Of a stretch of DNA of 64,000 nt, positions 40,162-49,794 are shown piece by piece (the first letter of the stretch is position 1; every line of letters begins with the position of its first letter). Both the position numbers and the translations under genes were made by a program. A model generated the notes under the pieces. It worked only from the letters and a program-made list of their open reading frames with translations, was not told the DNA's origin and made no database searches. This stretch comes from Candidula unifasciata (lineage: Eukaryota > Mollusca > Gastropoda > Stylommatophora > Geomitridae), in the NCBI GenBank assembly GCA_905116865.2, contig CAJHNH020007913.1, positions 258,404 to 322,403 of the forward strand. The letters run 5' to 3'.

Positions 40162-41084
40162 TGCCAGTTGTCCAAGAAAAATTCCAAACTTGATCCTCTT
40201 TCAGCCGCCCGAGGGCCTGCTATATCGAAGAAGGGTCCTTTGCTGTTTTATATGGTTTCCTTTTATTTGTGGTGTGTAGACACACCTGATATTATTGTTG
40301 TTTGCTTCCTTGCTGTGCTGCGTTGTTTGCGTTTTTGGGTTCTGGTGTGATCCAGATCTCTTTGCGATTATGTTGAAGGGTACTAGCTGACTGTTGCTGG
40401 TGCTTGGTTTGCCTCGTGCTGGTCGCTGTGCTGGTGCCCTGTTGCTGCTTGGTTGCCGATCTAAAAGCCGCCGGAAAAAGCCAAACAAATATCCGTTGCC
40501 CCGTCGATGCACAATGTTCCTTTTCAGGACAACCAGGGCCGTCACAATCTGTTGTTGTGATCGGCCCAAAAAAAAAAAAAAAAAATTTTTTTTTTTTTTT
40601 CCACGGAGTGTGGAGAAGTAGTGGAAGTGAGATAGACTGCAAACGAGAGGTCAGTTTGCCCGAATGTGCCAGTAGATGTGATAGTGAGGTCGGGAGAATG
40701 AGAGTGACAGATAGAGGCAGGATCCATCCCGGTCGGCTGAGGTCGCTTGGTCTGAAATAAAAGTGAAAGGCAATTGTTAACATACACGTGGGGTGGGGTG
40801 GGGTGGCATGACGGTGACTGGAGTTCCCAAGTGCTGGTCCCCTTTGGTGCAATGCCCTCGGCTGTCTGCTTCGGGGCGTCGGGCGGCCTGTGGTATTTTC
40901 CGTTGTCTTCTTTTTTCTGAAAATAAACTAGTTTAAGATTTTGGTTAGTTCAATGGTGATTACGTGGTTATTTGCCAGTGGGGCGGAGCGGGTGGGAGTG
41001 GCTCCGGTACGTCGACCCGCTGTCCGGTTGGTGGTTGTTTGTTTTAGGCTGTCCTTAAAGATGGCGGCTTGTTTGGTGGGCTCT

Positions 41085-42467
41085 TTAGAATTGGCGGTTG
41101 CCTCTTCTATTCTGCTTTTTCTTTGGCGCCCGGAGCTGGTCCAGGGCTGCGTTTAACTCGTCGCAGAGTCGGCCAGCTCTATTGCTCTTTTCAAGCAGTT
41201 CAGGTGTTTCGCCTTCATCTCCGTATTCCTCGAAAGAGTAGCCGACGACGTAGTGGTCGACCTCGTCGAAATACTCCAGCGTGTGCGGAGCCGCCAGCTT
41301 GTTGTACTCTTCAACCCTCGCTTTAAGGTCGTCGAAGCTAGTTATTTTGGCTGCTGCTGTTTGGCTCACGCGTGGGGTGGCTGGCAGTCTGACGGGTGCC
41401 TCGCTTCGTTCTTCAATTGTCGCGGTATCTGTCATCTGTGCCTGGTGTTGTGTCATTACTATCTCGGTAGCTGTGCTTTTGTCGGCTTTGATAATCGGTT
41501 GCTTTACAGCTTTCCTGGAAGCCTCTCTTTCTTTCTCAAGCAGGGCGCGCTCTGTTCTTGCCGCCAGCACTGCAGCTTCTGCTTCTGCTTTTGTCTGAAT
41601 CATAAGAGTGACTTCCTTGTAAGTGCTCTCGCGGGCTTCCCTAAGTGCGTCGGTTTCTTTTCGTCTCTCCTCCCTTTCTTCCTGTCGGCGGGTCTCGTCT
41701 GCAGCTTTTTCTGCTTGTAATTTTAGCGTCATTTCTGTCAGGTTTTCTTGCATTCGTGCAGCCTCTGCTAGCCACTTTGTTTGCTGCAATACTTGTTCTT
41801 GTCTGTCGTCTTTCAATGCTTTGATTTCGTCACGCATCTGAGAGATCAGGTCTAGCATCTGCGTTCTGTCAGCGTCGGTGTCGGACTTTTCTTTGCGGAG
41901 AGCTCTGATTTCCGCTAAGATTTCAGAGATTTTTTCAGGGTCCATTGCGGCTGTGATCGTCTTGTCGGTTAGTCTGTCTGTTGTCCGTTGTGCTGGCTTC
42001 CCACTCGGTTGCTTTGGTGCTGCTGAGGACCTGGGTGCCACGTATCTCTGTCTGGCTGCTTCGTGGGTGGTTCTAAGTGACCTTTTGCACTGCTGGAGAT
42101 ACGGGCAGCCCATGTATCTCGCGCCGTGCGCACCGGAACAGTTGGAGCACTTGCGGTTGCTGTTCGGTCTTTTAAAATTGGTGTCAATTTTAGCCAGCGG
42201 GCACTCCTTGAATTCGTGCGTACCAGAACAGTATCTGCACGAGAGGCTGCTGCGGCAGGACGAAGCTGTATGCCACGCCTTATTGCAGCGTGAGCACTGC
42301 ATGATGTCTGGTATGCTGGTCATAGGCTGCCGCTGCTTGCGTTGGCGAGGGGGTCCTTGCGTCGCTACTGAGGCGGCATCAGGCACCCCTGAAGGGTCGG
42401 CTCCCGGAGGAGCGGTCTCCTGTGCTGGTGATCCTGGTGATTCGATCGTAATGGGCGCAGTGTCCAT
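41085..42467 (-). CDS. ORF1 (Gag-like nucleic-acid-binding protein) of LINE
   Basis: 460 residues, intact, ATG preceded by GACACTGCGCCC context downstream. Residues 1-55 are Pro/Ala-rich. Three zinc knuckles follow: CSRCNKAWHTASSC, CRYCSGTHEFKEC and CSNCSGAHGARYMGC (about residues 58-122). A long charged coiled coil spans about 180-310 (EKISEILAEIRALRKEK, EEREERRKETDALREARES). The C-terminal part ends in a basic RRGNRQF. Triple CCHC-type knuckles are typical of ORF1 in Jockey-type LINEs, where the protein packages the element RNA. Unusually, the coiled coil lies after the knuckles. Confidence 0.85.
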   Translation of the reverse strand: MDTAPITIESPGSPAQETAPPGADPSGVPDAASVATQGPPRQRKQRQPMTSIPDIMQCSRCNKAWHTASSCRSSLSCRYCSGTHEFKECPLAKIDTNFKRPNSNRKCSNCSGAHGARYMGCPYLQQCKRSLRTTHEAARQRYVAPRSSAAPKQPSGKPAQRTTDRLTDKTITAAMDPEKISEILAEIRALRKEKSDTDADRTQMLDLISQMRDEIKALKDDRQEQVLQQTKWLAEAARMQENLTEMTLKLQAEKAADETRRQEEREERRKETDALREARESTYKEVTLMIQTKAEAEAAVLAARTERALLEKEREASRKAVKQPIIKADKSTATEIVMTQHQAQMTDTATIEERSEAPVRLPATPRVSQTAAAKITSFDDLKARVEEYNKLAAPHTLEYFDEVDHYVVGYSFEEYGDEGETPELLEKSNRAGRLCDELNAALDQLRAPKKKQNRRGNRQF

Positions 42468-42512
42468 TTTCTACGACGATTATAAAAAGTTCTCGAATTT
42501 ATTTAGAGGTTA

Positions 42513-42573
42513 AACGCACGCCCTAGGTTTCGGTTTAAAGAGTTTATAATGTAAATTATAATTACCTAGGGCG
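42513..42573. other. inverted repeat in LINE 5' leader
   Basis: ACGCCCTAGGT and ACCTAGGGCGT are perfect inverses about 37 bases apart, just upstream of the ORF1 start. This could form a hairpin in the element RNA or mark a regulatory site. Confidence 0.6.
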
Positions 42574-42832
42574 TTGTTCCTTCCTCTGTTGATTCTTGTA
42601 GATCTTTGTTGCTGGTCGTTGGCTAGGTGCGTACACGGGCTGCTAATGACCCACCCGCAGCCGATTCCGATAACTCAGTCGAGACAGACTCAGCCGAATA
42701 TCAAGCGATTCTGTCCAGTAGCTGGTTATCGAAAATCAGGCAACGAATGGATAGTTAGCGGGGCAACGTGTTCAGGCGAGGCGGGCTTGAGCGTTCAACG
42801 TGTTGCTCGGGCGAAAGCTGTCAGCGAACTGG

Positions 42833-43255
42833 AACAGTCCCAAATTATCGATGCGGAAAATATACCCTAACAGAGCCTCAGTCACGTGTCAATTGCGAAC
42901 TTCCGGCGACTGAAAAATATTGCGCATTACTGGCGACTTTCGCCACCGACGAGAGTATCGCTCAAGCAGCGTGGATTGGGGCTAAACTAGATGGCTGGGA
43001 CTCACGAGCAGCAGCTACCGCATCTCATGCAGCTTCTTTCATTTTATTTGCTCGTGAGTCCCAGCAGTCTAGTTTAGCCCCAATCCACGCCGCGTGGGGG
43101 ATACTCTCGGCGTTGGTGGTATAGTCCCTGGAAGATCGCAATTCGGGGGTGGCGGTATAGTCCCCGGAAGTGCGCAATTGACACGTAACTGAGACTCTGT
43201 TAGGGTATATTTTCTTCCTCGATAATTTGGGACCGTTATTCGGAAGATAGCCCAA
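42833..43255. mobile_element. long fold-back element (main part)
   Basis: Arms of about 190 bases face each other around a loop near 43015-43050. The inner stem is GGGACTCACGAGCA with TGCTCGTGAGTCCC; further out are CCCTAACAGAG/CTCTGTTAGGG and AAATTATCGA. Together with 37216-37244 it makes one element of about 450 bases. No coding sequence. Confidence 0.8.
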
Positions 43256-43259
43256 TAGT

Positions 43260-43555
43260 GACTGCCGATTTTTTTTAAAACTGTAATTCAAACCGTACCT
43301 TTAAGGGAATGAAATGTTACCCACTAATATAAAAAAAAGGACATTAAATTCATTTATTACTAGCATGTTGAAGTCAGTTAACGTTTTAAAGCCTTAAGGT
43401 ATCAGCAAATAATGACCGCTATATTCAGTCACAGAGACTACATAGTAAACAAGGCGAAAGGCTGATCAGAGATGTGCTACCACAAGGGAAATCCTTTCTG
43501 ACGTATTCAGCTTTATCAAAGTCTCACGATTAGTACGATTTCATCGGAAAAATTA
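43260..43555. other. no recognisable feature
   Basis: Spacer between two related fold-back elements. Confidence 0.4.
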
Positions 43556-43557
43556 AT

Positions 43558-43834
43558 CCCTAACAGGGCCTAAGTCACGTGTCAGTTGCGTACCTCCGGG
43601 GACTATACTGGCGCCGCCCAATTGAAACAGCATCTCCTGCAGCTGCCATCGTTTTATTTGCCCGTGAATCCTAGCCATCTAGTTTAGCCCCAATCCATGC
43701 CACGTGAGCGGCGTGGGGAGTACTCGTGGCGGAGGTTGCCGAAAGTCCGCAGTTCGGCGGCGGCGGAAGTCGCCGGAAGCTCGTATTTCAAGACGACGGA
43801 ACTGCACAATTGACACGTGACTGAGGCCCTATTA
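43558..43834. mobile_element. second copy of the fold-back family
   Basis: Starts CCCTAACAGGGCCTAAGTCA and ends, read inverted, AATAGGGCCTCAGTCACGTG. It contains TAGTTTAGCCCCAATCCATG, also in the element at 42833-43255. It is shorter and more asymmetric. Confidence 0.7.
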
Positions 43835-43859
43835 AAGATTACTTTCTGCGGTCAATGCG

Positions 43860-44210
43860 TCAGTGACGTGAAAAGTGTCCACTAATTTCCTTTGAGTATT
43901 CATGATCACATACCAAGTAAATAAATACTGACCTTATGAGATTCAACATGCTTTTTAGTAACATCCCTTGTGTCTGTTGAGTAGCTGTTATCTTCTACTT
44001 GTGCTTGCTTATTTGATATTTTGAAAATCGCAAGCAAGCGTTATTTCTCCAACGATTTTGCATCCACTCATGTGGTAAGGAATCCGACGAACTTTTGAAA
44101 GAAGGGGACACGGTACAATGAATTTGAATCTAATCAAGCGTGGTATCTAGGCCTCTACCCCTCTCCGTTGGTTATAGGTCTGACCTAACACGCGAAATCA
44201 CTCCGCCGGG
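43860..44210. other. no recognisable feature
   Basis: AT-rich spacer. Confidence 0.4.
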
Positions 44211-44214
44211 CACA

Positions 44215-44525
44215 CTCTTCCTCTAAAAAGGTAAAGTCGGGAGATGTGAACCAGCGTCATTGCACACGGTTATAAACCATAAGTGCTCTGCAACCAGTAC
44301 GGACAGCTGATAAGAAACTGTCCGCCTGCGTCGCCATCCGCACACAACTCCGTAGCAACAGCGACGTTTCTCCATTTTACCCCAGAGTGTTAACTCTGGT
44401 ACCCATTACCTAGAGGCTGGGTGAACCACGGGAAACGCCTGACGTGGGCTGCGGCGAGTAGCATATGGATTTGAAAGCGAGTCTCTTATCGACTGCGACA
44501 ATGCGGCCTTCCTCTTCAACACGTT
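44215..44525 (-). mobile_element. GC-rich tRNA-like SINE (candidate)
   Basis: The minus strand starts GGCCGCATTGTCGCAGTCGA (A box), CGCTTTCAAATCC (B box), then GGGTACCAGAGTTAACACTC and a GC-rich body ending ACTTTACCTTTT. Its composition differs sharply from the AT-rich flanks. A single copy is seen in this window. Confidence 0.45.
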
Positions 44526-44529
44526 AACT

Positions 44530-45040
44530 CTATACTTTAATTATTGTTTGTATTTGAAATCTAATTATAATTTGTGGTAACTATTGACTTAAAATTCATA
44601 TCTGAATTTTCGAAATTATACAGTAAAATTATTTTTAGTAAGAATTTTGAGCAAATAGTTTGACTGATTTTGATGCGCAAGTTTCTGTATTCTAGGCGCG
44701 TGTGTCGGTGAAAAGGCTAGGGCGAGATATACGGAAGACAGCCTTGAGTCATGAATAAGTATTTGGACCTAGGCGAGTGACATGTGACAAGAAACGTAGC
44801 CCGACTTGTGTAAGTTCAGCGAATGAAAGTCTTCTGTTCATCGAACAAAAGCCACGCCCGCACTGACTGGTATTGTGTAATAGTTTCCGCCGAAACCTCA
44901 TTGTTCCTGGGCGTGTTTTCCCTCTTCCACCGTAGTTAAGCTTCTTTGCCACAGTTTTATAAATTAATTTCTTGGTATTAGCTTGACTGCAGTCGTCCCT
45001 GTTTCATCACCTGAGTAGTAGTAGTACTGTCGGGGTTTGT
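44530..45040. other. no recognised gene
   Basis: AT-rich sequence. A short minus-strand frame at 44749-44952 has no known motif. Confidence 0.35.
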
Positions 45041-45405
45041 GGCTTAGGCATTACGTCTTGAAAGATACAGAAAAATCTGAAGTTGCCGAAGAAGAGGCTG
45101 CCAACTCTGCTCAGCTAAGACAGCAGTGGACTGAAGACATCGCAGCGGCCATTCATGATAGACGGCCGAAAGTCTTCGAAGCATAAGCAGCAGCAGGAAC
45201 AGCAGCAAAAGCAGCCGCAGAAGCACCAGCAGCAGAGGCAAAAGCATAAGCAGCAGCAGAAGAAGCAGAAAGAGAAGCAGAAACAGCAGAAGCACCAGCA
45301 GCAGAAGAAGCAGAAGCAGCAAAAGCAGAACCAGAAGCAGCAGTAGAACCAGAATCAGCAGAATCAGAAGCAGCAAAAGCAGAAACAGAGCAGACAGTCC
45401 ACCAG
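45040..45405 (+). other. possible Ala/Glu-rich coding remnant plus AGC-type repeats
   Basis: One frame reads VLKDTEKSEVAEEEAANSAQ and LRQQWTEDIAAAIHDRRPKV before a TAA. The same frame continues Ala/Glu-rich (AAAEEAEREAETAEAPAAEE) through a second TAA. The other + frame is Gln/Lys-rich. The opening segment has protein-like complexity, the rest is repetitive. It could be a decayed gene or chance in a repeat; undecided. Confidence 0.3.
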
Positions 45406-45407
45406 AG

Positions 45408-46110
45408 ATGACACAGTCCACTAGAGATGACAGAAAGTCCACTAGAGATGACAGGCACTCCACTTGAGATGACAGACAGTCCACTAGAGATGACAGGCAC
45501 TCCACTTGAGATGACATACAGTCCACCAAAGATGACAGACAGTCCACTAGAGATGACAGGCACTCCACTTGAGATGACAGAAAGTCCACTAGAGATGACA
45601 GGCACTCCACTTGAGATGACATACAGTCCACCAAAGATGACAGACAGTCCACTAGAGATGACAGACAGTCCACTAGAGATGACGGACAGTCCACCAGAGA
45701 TGACAGACAGTCCACTAGAGATGACAGACAGTCCACCAGAGATGACTGACACTCCACCAGAGACGACAGACAGTTCACTAGAGACGTCAGACAGTCCACT
45801 AGAGATGACAGACAGTCCACTAGAGATGATACACAGTCCACTAGAGATGACAGACAGTATACCACAGATGACAGACAGTCAACCAGAGATGACACAGTCC
45901 ACTAGAGATGACAGACAGTATACCACAGATGACAGACAGTCTACCAGAGATGACAGAAAGTCCACCAGAGATGACTGACACTCCACCAGAGACGACAGAC
46001 AGTCCATTAGAGACGTCAGACAGTCCACTAGAGATGACAGACAGTCCACTAGAGATGACAGACAGTCCACTAGAGATGACAGACAGTCCACCAGAGATGA
46101 CAGACACACT
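45408..46110 (+). repeat. 21-bp minisatellite (heptapeptide TDSPLEM)
   Basis: About 33 copies of CAGTCCACTAGAGATGACAGA-like units, encoding TDSPLEM with variants such as TGTPLEM and TDTPPET. Two stretches around 45835-45910 and 45915-45960 are near repeats of each other. The frame stays open on the + strand through 45908-46231, ending QLVKNSFNQQMKPQEYPKK. The minus-strand leucine-rich ORF is the shadow. Confidence 0.9.
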
Positions 46111-46259
46111 CTCTACAGAGAGAGAAAGAGAAATGTTCCAACTTGTGAAAAATAGTTTTAATCAACAGATGAAGCCACAGGAGTATCCAAAAAAATGCAT
46201 TCTCTCACAACAGTCTTTAATCTGGCAGTGAGTGAGTTACCCATTCAGTAGTGGAATCA

Positions 46260-46745
46260 CAATAGCGCAAATTTTCGGTGGCTAGAGACCACACATGTCA
46301 TAATTGTAACAGACCCTGAAAGCATGCTGAGAAAGGTGAAGACAGTGATGCTTCGAGTAAAGTGGCAAGCTTCACTAGAAAGGTCAGGGGTAATGAGCAT
46401 ACTCTGGATCTTTTGTCATGACAATGCTGGCGTGGGGGGAACGAACAGGCAGACAGATTGGTTGGATCTGCACCACTGAGTGAACTGATACATGAAGACA
46501 GATGTGGTCGGGACCATTTGGGAAAACACAATGGAGTCAGAAGCGAAACAAGATTATTATGGACTGGAGAGAATGAGGCATGTGTGTATAACCAGAAGGT
46601 CTAGCCAGCTCACTACACTCAGAGGAAAGACGGACATATTAAATTACGACCGGTATCATTATGACTGGATCTCTGCGCTGGCTGCTGAAGATGAGGACGG
46701 AGCATGCATGGAAATGTCCCGGATGCTGTGATGTCCATTCTTGAC
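46260..46745 (+). mobile_element. Jockey-like LINE, RNase H end and C-terminus
   Basis: Encodes HVIIVTDPESMLRKVK, HDNAGVGGTNRQTDWLD (a damaged PGHAGVxGNExAD motif), then ILNYDRYHYDWISALAAEDE and DGACMEMSRML. It matches the order at 18030-18180 and the end at 22500-22550. Dead, 5'-truncated. Confidence 0.75.
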
Positions 46746-46759
46746 TCAACTCAACTCAA

Positions 46760-47470
46760 CTAGTGGATTCAATTGTCTACCAAATACTAACATGAAGATA
46801 TCCACCTACGTTTTGTTCAGCATCCAATGTGTCGTGACTTCAACTGACATCTATCCGAGATGAAGCCTTGCCATCAGTAGTTGAAGTTGCCTTGGAGCTG
46901 TGGTCTTGTTTGATTTTCTTGGACTCCTAGCCATTAGACACCAGTGGCTCATCGTTGTTTGGCTTCCTCTGTAGGTGAAATGTGTCAGAAGACACCTAAT
47001 TAGCAGTGTTACTACATGTGTCCCTATGATATCTGGCGAATGACAGCATGGGTAAACGAGCAGTGATTGAAACTGAAGAGACATGTTCAAATCCTGTCTA
47101 TCATCCGTTTTCACTCTTTTTCGTTCTAGTGTGACTTACAATGGCTGCTTCGCCCACTTAACAGGTAACAGTAATACCTATTTGTGTGCACTTTGACTGC
47201 TTGAAGTCCTAGATCAGGTGCTACTTCAAAAATGCTAAGTAAGTAGAATTTAAAAGCAGCTGTCATGAGAATGACATAAGACCTGCGGTGTCATGTCTAG
47301 GTGTTGTTACAACCTTTGCCCAGAACTGGACCCTTCAAGGCACAGAAGTCAGCATCTGGACCCATACTTAATGATGCAATTTTGTTTGCTAAACTGTTCG
47401 CTTCCTTATTGTCCTGGATGTCATTTTCATTACTATATTTCTTGGGGGCCTGTTCTAGGACAACCCTTTA
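46760..47470. other. no recognised gene
   Basis: A weak tRNA-like block (GGGTAAACGAGCAGTG, then GTTCAAATCC) at 47045-47100 may be a SINE head. Nothing else noticed. Confidence 0.35.
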
Positions 47471-47474
47471 ATTA

Positions 47475-48403
47475 CAGTAAACTGCATTATCCAGCCTAAT
47501 GGATACCGTAAGGGAAAGCTGAATATCAAAATAGCCAGATATTACGGAGTTCTATAAATACTAAGTCTCAACCCCACCCAAATAATTAAAACCACCCTCT
47601 TTATACCAAAACCAGGTCTTATTCAAGTGTTTTTATCAAAACCTCTTATTGCAGGCCAGTACTTTATAAATGTTTCTTTTGTTTTGTACTGTATGTTTTA
47701 AACATTTGTAATGGAAACAAAATTCATGGCAGTTTTACAACTGTTCTCTAGAAATTCCCTCGTTTTCAGTGAGCTAAAAAAAAATGTCTCTGAACAAAGG
47801 TGCAGCCTTTATATCACCAGATAAAGTCTCCGCACTTATGTTAACCTGGTGAGCACTAAATCATTTTCTTCCATCGATCCAACCATCCATTATTGGCAAT
47901 AAATTGTTAATCCTTTCCTTCAATTTGTTGCATAAATTACCATACTTTTTCCTTCAATACTGGCCCAGTAACAGGCAAGCCTATTCCTCTTTAGTGTAAA
48001 TGCTACAAAATCAAGCTTCCTCCACTTCTCTATGTTTGCTTTTCACATTTTTATTTTCATTCCACTTACATTAGACTGGCCAGCACTCCAGTTTTCAATG
48101 TCTGCCCGATTTGTTGTCCAGCCTCCAACTGTGCTCTTCCCCAATTCCTAGCAACAATCTGATAAAATAACCAGGAAAGTACCAAACGTACTCTGTAATA
48201 TTGAAATCTATATATAACGGATAAGGTGAGGAGTTAGTGGGAGTGTCCCACATTCTGATGTCTGTCTCAACTTGTGTTATGTACACACGATGCACATTTG
48301 CAACAACTTGGGAAGGAACTTATTCCTAATACAGATTTGTTTAAACTAGGCTGGATAATACAGAGTCTGGATAATCAGGAACCAGATAATCGAGGTTCTA
48401 CTT
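47475..48403 (-). mobile_element. pogo/Tigger-type DNA transposon relic
   Basis: Ends are inverted and typical of the family: left CAGTAAACTGCATTATCCAG, right (inverted) AGTAGAACCTCGATTATCTG, both next to TA. Further in, ATTATCCAGCCT recurs inverted at both ends. The minus strand keeps pieces of the DNA-binding domain in shifting frames: TGPVLKEKVW, FIANNGWLDRWKK and VNISAETLSGDIKAA. The DDE catalytic domain is missing, and at 0.93 kb the element is internally deleted. Confidence 0.75.
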
Positions 48404-48409
48404 TATGTT

Positions 48410-48980
48410 TTTCTATACAGAATGACAAATTATCAGTGAAATGCAAGCTGACAGACTTCAGGTAAAGCTACAGTGAAGGGCAGACATGTCATAGACCAGA
48501 CTGATATACTGAATGCTCTACGAGAAAAAGACATTTGCGAGAACCAAGTGATAACTTCGAATCTGGAAACATAACAAGACTGAAATAACATGTTAAAAGG
48601 AGTGTGGCCAGACAAAAGAACTATGCAGGTAGCCAAAAAATAAGAAAATAACACAAAACTGGAGTGAGCCCTTTACAGTGAAGGATTTATTGAGAAGGAC
48701 ATCCAAACACTTATAGACATAAAAATTTGATACGCAGCGTGGGAATTCTATCCACCAACTAACTAAACTCATAAACAAGCTGACTGAGGAAGACATCTAT
48801 AAGCTTCGAGACAAAGCCAAAAATGGCAGGCAAGAAGTGGTTGATGACAGACTTTAAGTAACAAAATGCATCAGGTCCATGCTGTATCATGCTATAGCTG
48901 ACAGGAGTAGTTGTGCTTTTGTATACAAATGTAGGAAGGGGTGGCAGCAGTGAATTTACACAAGGTATCTCGAGGGTGGG
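48410..48980. other. no recognisable feature
   Basis: No motif. The region continues Lys-rich low-complexity frames without conserved pattern. Confidence 0.4.
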
Positions 48981-48984
48981 TTAA

Positions 48985-49165
48985 AATCTTAAAGGGACGT
49001 TTGACACATTTTAATGTGGTTTACAGCAATGCTGCAATATCAGTTAACTCCTAATCAGTTGTATTTATTCACATTATTATCAGAAAGCAGGGGCTCTATT
49101 CCTTTTCCACTTAAAATGGTCCCAAGAAACCCACATGGGGATATCAAATATACAAGACCCAGGAA
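48985..49165 (+). repeat. dispersed repeat family D
   Basis: Second copy of 9227-9420: AATGTGGTTTACAGCAATGC, GGGGCTCTATTCC, GAAACCCACATGGGG. Confidence 0.5.
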
Positions 49166-49285
49166 CCCCCACACACACACACCACCAACCCACACAACCA
49201 CATGCACACGCCCAGAATTACACACACGCATGCACACACGAATGCGCGCATGCGCACGCTTGCACACACACTCACACCCCCGATC
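49165..49285. repeat. (CA)n-rich tract
   Basis: Imperfect CACACA/CATGCA tract. The reading frames over it are not coding. Confidence 0.85.
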
Positions 49286-49289
49286 CCCT

Positions 49290-49790
49290 TTTATATCCGG
49301 GTCTCCAAACACTGCATCTGTGATAACAGGACCTAACACCGTTAACTAGACTTCTCGGAGACAGGCTGTATCTGAAATGCTTGGTAGGTGGCATTTATGG
49401 AAAGGAGACAGGTGGAAGTGCTGCGTAGGTGGCATTTGTGGAAAGAAAACAGGTGCAAGTGCTGGAGCAGCTTCTCAGGGCATCAGGATTAAGTTCCCTT
49501 TAGGAGAAATTAAAAATGTCTGAACAAACCCTGTAATGTGTGTGATTCTGAGTTGACTCATTTCAAATTCCGTTTCTCAGACTGAAGACTCCAGAGAAGA
49601 GGTTCAGGATATGGAAAAAACAAAGAACATGGCAAAGGAACTCTTGGGATTTTCAGGATTTTTAATGGTTTGTTCTAGTGGAATATTATTGGTAACTATT
49701 TTTATTGGTGTTGTTACTGATGGTTATTTGCTACAGCGGTGAACTGAAGGGGGTTAGTATTTTTGGAGTCTTCTAGTGGCTAGTGTAGAT
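49290..49790. other. no recognised gene; one short local duplication
   Basis: TAGGTGGCATTTATGGAAAG and TAGGTGGCATTTGTGGAAAG lie 45 bases apart (49384 and 49426). Otherwise featureless. Confidence 0.4.
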
Positions 49791-49794
49791 GCTC

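Larger units (their letters stand above)
37251..41084 (-). repeat. 1454-bp head-to-tail repeats (two full units and a partial)
   Basis: ATTGCCAGTT anchors recur at 37251, 38706 and 40160, giving spacings of 1455 and 1454. Each unit holds an ORF1 C-terminal piece, about 260 bases of G-rich leader-like sequence with GTGGGGTGGGGTGGGG, a pyrimidine-rich block ending CAG, a palindromic A(n)T(n) run of about 30 bases, and a terminal segment. Units 2 and 3 are nearly identical up to about 41084; unit 1 carries scattered differences. Confidence 0.95.
37245..42832 (-). mobile_element. Gag-only LINE-like retroelement with tandem 3' repeats, TSD-bounded
   Basis: AACAGTCCCAA at 37234-37244 and 42833-42843 flanks the insertion. 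It sits in a fold-back element whose two halves join cleanly across it. On the minus strand it has about 365 bases of leader, an intact 460-codon ORF1 with zinc knuckles (42467-41085), then 1454-bp repeats to the 3' end. I see no endonuclease or reverse transcriptase motif anywhere in it. It therefore looks non-autonomous, comparable in idea to ORF1-only elements such as HAL1 or HeT-A, and would need an RT from elsewhere. The Gag type (three CCHC-like knuckles) points to a Jockey-type LINE. Confidence 0.75.

Noticed and set aside
38033..41720. Plus-strand ORFs of 70-158 codons between 38 and 42 kb
   Set aside because: They are antisense to the ORF1 and ORF1-C frames of the minus-strand LINE and repeat with it.
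42867..43210. Telomere-like CCCTAA / TTAGGG
   Set aside because: Only single occurrences at the arms of a fold-back element; no telomeric array.
45044..45895. 283-codon minus-strand ORF of Leu/Ser/Val/Asp/Cys repeats
   Set aside because: It is the antisense reading of the 21-bp array and AGC repeats; low complexity with no signal of selection.
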